Assembly (NCBI GenBank): GCA_030684395.1
Contig: JAUXTT010000003.1
Coordinates: forward strand, 1-64,000
DNA from: Bacteroidota bacterium
Lineage (GTDB): Bacteria > Bacteroidota > Bacteroidia > B-17B0 > Aurantibacillaceae
Direction of reading: 5' to 3'
Length of the DNA stretch: 64,000 nt
Part shown: piece after piece, positions 52,322 through 60,700 of the stretch
Numbering within the stretch: position 1 is the first letter of the stretch
Layout: every line of letters starts with the position of its first letter
Program-made: the position numbers and the translations under genes
Notes under the pieces: generated by a model
The model's input: only the letters and a program-made list of their open reading frames with translations
Databases searched by the model: none
What the model was told of the DNA's origin: nothing

Positions 52322-53008
52322 ATGAAGTACTACCTGTTCATTTTTTTTGTCGTTTTTATATCAAAATATAAAGCGCAAAATTTTAACTATTCAATAAGCC
52401 TCGATTCCACATTCAATTACACTGATTTAAGTAGTGCAACCGTGTTGTCACAAAACACCAAATGGCTTGCCAAATATGAAATACCAACAGGCTTTGATAC
52501 CATTGGTAATTCCCTTCAAAAAGTAAACCTGGAAACTAATGGCTTTGTGATATACAACAAAAACCTTAACCATGCATTAATGGCGTTTAAAGGCTTTAAT
52601 TGTAAACTCGATTCCAACTCAAACTTTTCTCAGTTATCCTATCTCACCTCCGGAACCACCGGCTCAAAAACACTCAAGATAGAGTTTAAAAATGTAGGAC
52701 AAGGAGCAGACCCTAAAGAATTGCTCAGTTATCAATTATGGCTTAAAGAAAACGGTGTTTTCGAAATTGCCGTTGGTCCTAATACCTACGAAAAAAATCC
52801 CACCGATACCATCATAGATACCAATCAGGTAGTTCATATAGGATTAATAAACCGAAACATGGATGCCGAAAGCAATGGTCTTTTTATTTCAGGCACACCA
52901 CAAAGCCCCGTTTCATCACCACTTAACACCCAGCACCCCGAACTGGCTTATTTACGTACGGTGCCAAAAAGAGGATATAAATACACATTTACACCAATTC
53001 AAAACTAA
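52322..53008 (+). CDS. Secreted protein, first gene of Rhs-like operon
   Basis: A protein of 228 residues from ATG 52322, with signal peptide MKYYLFIFFVVFISKYKAQ. A longer frame from 52280 would overlap the promoter. The mature part is Asn/Ser/Thr-rich with many beta strands (NHALMAFKGFNCKL, TLKIEFKNVGQG, VVHIGLINRN) and appears to be a single jelly-roll-like domain. No family recognised. The next gene starts 6 bases later, so the two are cotranscribed. Confidence 0.72.
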   Translation: MKYYLFIFFVVFISKYKAQNFNYSISLDSTFNYTDLSSATVLSQNTKWLAKYEIPTGFDTIGNSLQKVNLETNGFVIYNKNLNHALMAFKGFNCKLDSNSNFSQLSYLTSGTTGSKTLKIEFKNVGQGADPKELLSYQLWLKENGVFEIAVGPNTYEKNPTDTIIDTNQVVHIGLINRNMDAESNGLFISGTPQSPVSSPLNTQHPELAYLRTVPKRGYKYTFTPIQN

Positions 53009-53014
53009 GCCCGT

Positions 53015-56000
53015 ATGTTCATGAACAAGTTTGAATATAAAAAATTTAGTGTGCTGCTGCTTATATTATTTAGTGTAAGCTCACAGATAAAAGCATCAAA
53101 AAAATATTGGATCTCAGCGAATACAGCTAACTGGTATTCCACAGCTAATTGGTCTACTACCAGTGGAGGGGCTGGAGGCACCTCTGTTCCGGGCACCTCT
53201 GACACAGCCTATTTTGATGGTAACGGGTTAGGACGCTGTAATATTGACATCAACATCAGTGTCAGGCGATTTGAGATTACAAGTTCTTACACCGACTCCA
53301 TTATTCAAAATGCTTATACAGTTACAGTAGGCGGTGGACATATGATACTTGACGGTGGTGTTTTTATTGGCAGTTCATATGCAATTACTATTAATGGTAA
53401 TTATGATAACAGTGCGTGTAACTTTACGAGTACATCAGGTATGCTTGAAGTAAACGCAGATTTTAAATTAACAGGAACAGGTTCCTTTATACATAACAAT
53501 GGCTCATTAAAATTATCATATAGCTCCCTTTTTCCTACAAATACTTTAACATGTTCGACTAGTTCATCTAACAAAGAATTGTATGTACTTATATTGGATA
53601 TGTATAATACAAGTGCAAAAACACTTAATATAACATCCGGTAATGTTTTTACCGTTAATTCTACGCTAACGATCAGTGGTGCAGGTAGAATTCAACTAAA
53701 TACAGGAACAATAGAGGCAAAAGGAAACATTGATGTTACAAACACTTATAATGCTTCCCCGGGAGGAAGTGGCCTTCTGAAAATTAACGGTTCGGGTACA
53801 CAAACGCTCGAATCATACGTTAGCGCAGGTAAAGGAACTTTACCACATATAGAAATTGCCAAAAGTTCAGGCGACACATTAAAACTAGCCGGCATTATTT
53901 CAATGAACACCAGCAATTGGACTTATACCTCCGGAATTGTTGATGCAGGTACAAGCACCCTGCACCTTGTTTTTGGGCCAAGCCAAACTATTTCAGGCTC
54001 ACATACCCTTAACAAACTTAGTTTATACAGTACCACATCTTATGCATGTACAATAAGTTCAGGTACAACTATAACTGTTGAAGACACACTAAAAACAAGC
54101 GGTACAGGTGTAATCAGTATTTTAACAGGCACCCTGGTTGCGCAAGGCAACATTGTTATTGAGAATACCTCAACATCGTTTAACATAGGAGATGCAACTA
54201 TTTTAATTAATGGCGGGGGCAGTCAACATTTCACGGGAGCCTCGGCAGTAGGAAAAGGTGTGTTGCCGAATGTGATTATTAACAAAACAGGCGGAACACT
54301 TTCTTTATCAAACTATATTAATATTTTGAAGGACTGGACCTATACTGCAGGAACCATAGATCCGGGAACAAGTACAGTTAGTTTTTACGGAACAGACACC
54401 ATTACAGGAAGCCATGCATTGTATAATGTAAACATGTGCGCACAAACCGCAACTACCTATCATACTATTTCATCAGGAACAACCTTAACCGTAAACGGAA
54501 CCTACAGTTCACTTGGAGCATACGCAATGGGACTATACGATGGAATACTAGAGGCAAAAGGCGATGTAGTAGCTGCTAATACATACAATGGAGGAGGAGG
54601 AGATGCTACTATACTGATAAACGGAACAGGCAACCAAACATTAACAGGCAGCGGAATAGCTGCTTATGGACGCTTACCAAACATAACAATTAATAAAAGT
54701 GCAGGTACACTTTATTTATCCAGTATCATTTCTGTTCAGGCAAACTGGGAGTATATTGCCGGCACGGTAGATGCATTTACCAATACCAGTAAAGTTTATT
54801 TTGCAGGCACATACAATTTAGACCCACAGGGTACAAGTGCCACTATGAGTTTTTATGATTTAACCATAGGTAGCAATACCAGAACCTTAACCGGCGATTT
54901 AAAAGTAAGCAACAACCTGACAATAAACTCCTCAACTACATTAGCCCAGGGAACCTATGGCTTAAGCTTTGGAGGTTATACTAATAACGGAACACATACG
55001 GGATCGGGAGCAACAACTTTAATAGGCGATGGCTATCATACCTTCAGTAAATCAGGTGGAGGCTCAACAAGTTTTGCAAATGTCACTACGGATAGAACAG
55101 GGGGAAGTTTAGCTTTGAGTTCACCAATGAACATTACTACAGCCCTAACCATGAACAAAGGTGTAGTAAAAACAACATCTACCAACCTGCTGACATTTGC
55201 TGATAATGCTACAACCTCAGGTGGAAGTGATTCGGCTTATGTTCACGGGCCAATTAAGAAAACGGGGAATGATGCTTTTGTGTTTCCATTAGGCGATACT
55301 GCTGTTGCAGGCAGTGGTAAATATCACCCTTTATCTGTGAGTGCTCCATCATCTGCAACAGATGCTTATACTGCCACATATTATGCCGGTAATCAAACTC
55401 AGGGATCAACTATTGATACACTTGAATTAGATAGCTTAAGCAATTGTGAATACTGGAACCTCACACAAACAACCGGCAGCTCAAGCGTTTATGTAGGTTT
55501 AGGCTGGAGTAGTTCCAGTTGCAAAATCACTGCCGATTCAAGCGATATGCGCTTAGCAAGATGGGACGGAACCAAATGGATAAAAGAAGGCTCCGGTTAT
55601 ACAGCCTCATCAGTAAGATCGACTGCTGCTTTAAGTTCGTTTGGCTATTTTACATTGGCACAAAATGCATGTTATGCATATAAGAACATCGCATTGAACA
55701 TAAGTGCCCCTACCGGAGTTTGTATAGGAAGAAGCGTTCTCCTTAATTCAGTTTTATCAGCTACAACCTATACACCATCTTATAGCTGGAGTTCAGGACC
55801 AACTACAGAAGATATTACTGTATCACCAACCGTTAATACCTCGTATACAGTAACAGCTACTTATCCGCATGGATGTACCAAAACAGCATCAACCAGTTTA
55901 CTTGCATATAACGATAATCATTATTTAGATACCGATGGCTTTGATACCATAGTAGCACCCGATACCGTTTTATACAGAATAGTTGTAGATGGGGTAAATG

Positions 56001-56548
56001 ATACAGTGCGTGCATACAATGATCAAAACTATTGTGTAAACCTTCCCATTTCAGGTTACCTTCCCGTTGATATTTATTTTGCATCCAAAGCTTTTACCGA
56101 TACCCTGCATATTCAGTACGATCTGGATTCAGTTGGAGTAATCTCCGGATTACGAATTGTAAGCTCAGGTAACCTGAAAGCCGTAGATCCCGATTTATTT
56201 GAAATTACTTCTCTTACACATTTGCGAATTGTTCCCCGAATTATTATAGAAGAAAGACTTACCGCATCCTACTACAAGTTGAAAAAAGAACTTGATGGAG
56301 GATTTTACCTGGCTAAAAACAAACGTATTAATTTCCTATATGAAGAAGAATACAACACAGGCGACCTCACTTATCGTGTACTTAATTCAAAACGTGAACC
56401 TCTTTCAGGTTTAGCTACCAAAACAAGAAAATATGGAACCAATCAATACTCAGTTGCATTTCCTAATTCAACACCCTTAGGTATTTATTATTTAGAAGTT
56501 ACAAACGCCAAAGGTGAAAATTTTTATTTGAGATTTAAATTAATGTAA
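53015..56548 (+). CDS. 1177-residue beta-repeat secreted protein
   Basis: An exported protein with signal peptide about 3-28 (SVLLLILFSVSSQIKA); Met3 is an alternative start. From about 30 to 690 it consists of diverged beta-helix-like modules. Three longer repeats have the pattern INGSGTQTL / INGGGSQHF / INGTGNQTL, then a LPxIxIxKSxG(D)TLxL strand and WxYxxGxVDAxT. About 690-880 is similar to adhesin end domains (SDSAYVHGPIKKTGNDAFVFPLGD). An Ig-like domain (about 905-965) follows. The last 120 residues (LTYRVLNSKREPLSGLAT ... LGIYYLEVTNAKGENFYLRF) look like a beta-sandwich sorting or anchoring domain but not a standard type A or B T9SS signal. Likely surface-exposed. Confidence 0.82.
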   Translation: MFMNKFEYKKFSVLLLILFSVSSQIKASKKYWISANTANWYSTANWSTTSGGAGGTSVPGTSDTAYFDGNGLGRCNIDINISVRRFEITSSYTDSIIQNAYTVTVGGGHMILDGGVFIGSSYAITINGNYDNSACNFTSTSGMLEVNADFKLTGTGSFIHNNGSLKLSYSSLFPTNTLTCSTSSSNKELYVLILDMYNTSAKTLNITSGNVFTVNSTLTISGAGRIQLNTGTIEAKGNIDVTNTYNASPGGSGLLKINGSGTQTLESYVSAGKGTLPHIEIAKSSGDTLKLAGIISMNTSNWTYTSGIVDAGTSTLHLVFGPSQTISGSHTLNKLSLYSTTSYACTISSGTTITVEDTLKTSGTGVISILTGTLVAQGNIVIENTSTSFNIGDATILINGGGSQHFTGASAVGKGVLPNVIINKTGGTLSLSNYINILKDWTYTAGTIDPGTSTVSFYGTDTITGSHALYNVNMCAQTATTYHTISSGTTLTVNGTYSSLGAYAMGLYDGILEAKGDVVAANTYNGGGGDATILINGTGNQTLTGSGIAAYGRLPNITINKSAGTLYLSSIISVQANWEYIAGTVDAFTNTSKVYFAGTYNLDPQGTSATMSFYDLTIGSNTRTLTGDLKVSNNLTINSSTTLAQGTYGLSFGGYTNNGTHTGSGATTLIGDGYHTFSKSGGGSTSFANVTTDRTGGSLALSSPMNITTALTMNKGVVKTTSTNLLTFADNATTSGGSDSAYVHGPIKKTGNDAFVFPLGDTAVAGSGKYHPLSVSAPSSATDAYTATYYAGNQTQGSTIDTLELDSLSNCEYWNLTQTTGSSSVYVGLGWSSSSCKITADSSDMRLARWDGTKWIKEGSGYTASSVRSTAALSSFGYFTLAQNACYAYKNIALNISAPTGVCIGRSVLLNSVLSATTYTPSYSWSSGPTTEDITVSPTVNTSYTVTATYPHGCTKTASTSLLAYNDNHYLDTDGFDTIVAPDTVLYRIVVDGVNDTVRAYNDQNYCVNLPISGYLPVDIYFASKAFTDTLHIQYDLDSVGVISGLRIVSSGNLKAVDPDLFEITSLTHLRIVPRIIIEERLTASYYKLKKELDGGFYLAKNKRINFLYEEEYNTGDLTYRVLNSKREPLSGLATKTRKYGTNQYSVAFPNSTPLGIYYLEVTNAKGENFYLRFKLM

Positions 56549-56552
56549 GAAA

Positions 56553-57083
56553 ATGAAAAAGGGAATAGTAAATACTGCTGTGGTAATAATTTGTTTGATT
56601 ACACTTATCATTGTAATATGGGATAAGTTTGGTGGAGCACCTGTTAAGTATGTAGAAATAAAAAAAATATACGACGGGTTTGAGATGAAAAAGGAATATG
56701 AAGATAAATTTAAAAAAGTTCAAGGTATGCGTAGTAAAATAATGGACAGCCTGGAAATGGAATTAAAAATAATGGATCAGCAGATTGGTATTTCAAATGG
56801 AGCTGATAAGGAATTAATAGCAAAATTTCAGGTAAAAAGAGATGTGTTCCTTGAAAAAAAACAAAAGTTCAATGAAGATGATGCTGCTACCGTTCAGGAT
56901 TACGACGCGAAAATACTTAAGCAACTAAATCAATATATTGAAGATTACGGAAAGGAAACAAATTGTGAATATATACTTGGTTACACAGGAAACGGCGAAG
57001 TGTTATATGGCAGGCCAGAAAATAATATAACCGATGAAATAGTGAAATACGTTAACAGCAAATATAACGGGCAGGCAAAATAA
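56553..57083 (+). CDS. Membrane-anchored Skp/OmpH-like chaperone
   Basis: A 176-residue protein. The N-terminal hydrophobic stretch (VNTAVVIICLITLIIVIW) lacks a clear cleavage site and probably acts as a signal anchor. The rest matches the Skp/OmpH build: VKYVEIKKIYDGFEMKKEYEDKF, a long charged coiled coil (about 45-130), then a closing beta segment (CEYILGYTGNGEVLYG ... DEIVKYVNSKYN). Skp holds unfolded outer-membrane proteins in the periplasm. In this operon it sits between two very large exported proteins and may be their dedicated chaperone. Confidence 0.83.
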   Translation: MKKGIVNTAVVIICLITLIIVIWDKFGGAPVKYVEIKKIYDGFEMKKEYEDKFKKVQGMRSKIMDSLEMELKIMDQQIGISNGADKELIAKFQVKRDVFLEKKQKFNEDDAATVQDYDAKILKQLNQYIEDYGKETNCEYILGYTGNGEVLYGRPENNITDEIVKYVNSKYNGQAK

Positions 57084-57084
57084 A

Positions 57085-57792
57085 ATGAAGAGTAGCAAAT
57101 ACATTATATTATCTTTTATTGCATTAACACTTACGTTATTAGTGGTAGCCTGCGGTAATAATGTTGCAATAACCGCAAGTAAGGAAGATTCGGGAAGCGA
57201 AGCACAGGAAGAAACTTCCATAAGCATTGCCGAAGCTACTACACGTACCTGCTCCCCTCAGGAGTTAATGCTATGGGTAGAGGATCCAAATAATAACTTG
57301 CGACAGGAAAAGAAACTGGGAGAATTAACTTTTACAATACAATACAAACCATCTCAATATATAATATGTAAAGAATATGATGGTTTTGATAAAATGACGG
57401 CTGATACTCTTGCAAAAGAAAGCGAACAGTTAGACGACATGCAGTATTTTAATATCAGGGTTAAAATTGATGGCTTTAATGATGAGTTCTTAAAATACAA
57501 TTTAGCTCCGTCGCAATCTTATGAAGACAGAGTAAAATATTTTTCGTTTGAAATGCAAAGGGATTTGAAACTGGTAGATGGAACCGACACCCTGGATTGC
57601 GCACTCTTTCATTTTGAGCGAACTTTTAACGTGGCACCTTACGGTAATTTTATGGCCGCATTTCCCCGCCCCGATAAAAATAAAATAACAACAAAAACAT
57701 TTGTTTACAACGATAAATACCTTGGATCAGGAAGTGTGAAGTTCCTGTTTAAGGCAACAGATTTAAAAGAAATACCAAAACTTTCATTATAA
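57085..57792 (+). CDS. Putative lipoprotein, unknown
   Basis: A 235-residue protein with a lipoprotein signal peptide, hydrophobic SFIALTLTLLVVAC with the modified Cys at about 23. An acidic linker (EDSGSEAQEETS) follows. The body (about 55-235) is a mixed alpha/beta domain (GELTFTIQYKPSQYIICKEYDG, MQYFNIRVKIDGFNDEFLKYN, DCALFHFERTFNVAPYGNF) with no recognised family. It is predicted to sit on a membrane facing the periplasm or surface. One base separates it from the Skp-like gene and four from the Rhs-like gene, so it is probably an export or assembly accessory. Confidence 0.75.
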   Translation: MKSSKYIILSFIALTLTLLVVACGNNVAITASKEDSGSEAQEETSISIAEATTRTCSPQELMLWVEDPNNNLRQEKKLGELTFTIQYKPSQYIICKEYDGFDKMTADTLAKESEQLDDMQYFNIRVKIDGFNDEFLKYNLAPSQSYEDRVKYFSFEMQRDLKLVDGTDTLDCALFHFERTFNVAPYGNFMAAFPRPDKNKITTKTFVYNDKYLGSGSVKFLFKATDLKEIPKLSL

Positions 57793-57796
57793 GATT

Positions 57797-60700
57797 ATGA
57801 AAAGAAGAAAAGAATTTTACAAACGCGCATTTGCCATTTTTTTGTTGCTCACTATACTCAACAGTACGGTTTTCCCTACCGCTGCCTGGGCACTTACAAC
57901 AGGTCCTAGTCAGCCTGAAGTTCAGAGCTTTGAACCTGTGGGAACATCCGAAATGGTAGATCTCTTCAGTGGTGATTTTAACTACAACATTCCATTGCTT
58001 GATGTAGATGGTTATCCTGTTAATATTAGTTACCACTCGGGTGTAACTACCGATCAGGAAGCGAGCTGGGTTGGCTTAGGCTGGAACATTAACCCGGGTG
58101 TAATAAACAGAAACATGCGTGGTTTGCCCGATGATTTTATGGGAGATAAAGTCAAAAAAGAAATAAAAATGAAGGATAATGTTACCGTTGGTGTTGGTGC
58201 AGGGTATGGTAACGCTTTAGCCGGAATTGAAGGTGCCAGTATACATTTGGGGCTTGGAATAAATTACAACAATTATGTGGGACTTGGATTGGAAAAATCT
58301 ATAAGCATGACTTTTAATGTTAGCAAAAGTGGAAAAGGCCCCTTATCCGCATCTTTGGGATTTAAGTCTTCTAATTCTGATGGGCTCACTATTTCCCCGT
58401 CGGTTAGTTATAGTGCTACGCTACAGGAAAAAGCGAGTTACGATGATAAGGTAGCAGGAAAGGTAGGTATCGGAACTTCGTTTAATTCAAGAGTAGGTCT
58501 AAAAACACTAACGGTAAATACTTCGGTTAGCGAATCATGGAAGCATAGTAAGAACAGTGGAAGTTTTGGGCATTCGGGTTCCTATAGTTTCGGGGCAGTT
58601 ACTGCAACACCACAGGTAAGCATGAGCATGAAAAACGTCAGCTTTATGTTTAGTGCAAGTTTTGGTGGAACAGCAACGCTTGGAGACGCTACGGTTGATG
58701 GAAACGGATATTATTCCCGTCAAAAACTACAAAGTAATTACGAGGAGTTTCCTGCCTACGGATATATGTATGAACATGAAGGAAGCCAGTTGGATAAAGT
58801 AATGCTCGATTTTAACCGCGAAAAGGATGGAGAATTTTCAGTAAATACTCCGGGCTTACCTTTAACCAATCATACCTACGATATTTATTCTGTGTCCGGA
58901 CAAGGTGTTGGTGGATCATATCGCTTACATCGCGGTGATGCATCTTATGTATTCGACAGCAGGGCTACCAATACCAGTGATAGTTATAGCCTTGGAACCG
59001 AAATTACAGCTGGTAATCTGGTACAGGTAGGAGCTGATGTTACTGTGACCAATGTAAACACTGTTTCAGGGAAATGGACCAGCGATAATCCACTTGCAAC
59101 TTTACTTCCTTCTAAAGGACTAGATCCTGCCAAGCCCGATTATGAGCCTGCTTATTTTAAACAGGCGGGCGAAAAAACAGCAAATATTATTTTGGCTCAC
59201 TCGGTTCCGGCAACAACACTTACCGCTGTTTATACAACTTCACCTCCTTACGAACCTAATGCATATTCTACCTTTAAAAAAAATGTGCCAGTAAGAGCGA
59301 AGTTGAATTATGTTGACGAATATTTATATAAAACAACTTCACAGCTAATAGAAAGTAATAATGGAGCCAGTCATTATATGTTTCGCTATAATTCAACTTC
59401 GAATGATGTTACAAGGGATCCAATAAACTACACCTCAAAACGCGATAAAAGAACTCAGGAAATAAGCTATCTTAAAAGGTACGAATCTGCTTATATGTTA
59501 AGAGGTTCAGCTGACCTGAGTCCATACCCTGCAAGTGAACCAACTGAGTTAACTCATCATGTGGAAGAAATTTCAGTTTTACAGCCAAACGGTCAGCGTT
59601 ATGTATATGGTAAGTCTTTATATAACACAAAACAAAAAGAGGTATCATTTAATGTTTCCGGCAATCCGCATTGTGTGGCATTAAGTAGTGCTGATGCCGG
59701 TTATGTATCCTATACTCCCGGCTCCGAAAACTCATTGGGAAATACAAAAGGAGCAGATAATTATTATTCTGCAACCACCATGCCCGGCTTTGTTCACAGC
59801 CATCTATTAACTGCTGTTCTTTCTCCCGATTATGTGGACGTGGAACAGGGAACAGGAAAGGTAGGTCCTTCTACGGGAGATTTTGGTTCCTACACTTTAT
59901 TCGAATACCAGTACAATAATGAAAATACTTGTTCTGCTACTGATTATTATACTTCTACCCCTTGCACCACATTTACACCGGGAGTTTATAACTGGCGAAC
60001 ACCTTATGCACAAAACAAAGCCAACTACAACGAAAACATGAAAACCCGTGAGCTCGACGATCAGGGCAATTATGTTTATGGCGAAAAAGAAATGCAGTAT
60101 TTAAAATACATAAAAACAAAAAACTATGTAGCAGTGTTCGAATTAAACAACCCTTCAGAAAGTAACGACTATCGTGAAGACGCCTGGGGTGCTGCAGGAG
60201 AGAATGGAGGAACTCCAACATACACAACCACTTCTACCAATCAAAGCCGATACTTAAAAACCATTACGCTGTATTCGAGGGTCGATTTTGAAGCCAAGCT
60301 GGAAAATTCTTCCCACCAAACAACCCCTATTAAAAAAGTACATTTTGAGTATGATTACTCTTTGTGCGATGGAATTGAGAACAGCAAAACAGGCAATGGA
60401 AAATTAACGCTTAAGAAAATTTATTTTACTTACGGTAATTCCAATAAAGCAAAATTCAGTTCATATAAATTTGATTATGCTGATATTGATTTAAACGGAA
60501 GTATTGGTGCGAATGAAAATGCTAATTACAATATAAAAGCATACAACCGTTGGGGGAATTACAAACCGGCACCAACTGCTACTGTATCCGCCTGTAACTA
60601 TAATGCTCCGCTTTCTAATACCGATTTCCCTTATGTAGAACAGGACCTTACAGGTGCCCCGGCGGCGAAAGTGCCCGAAGATTACAACGCTGCTCAATGG

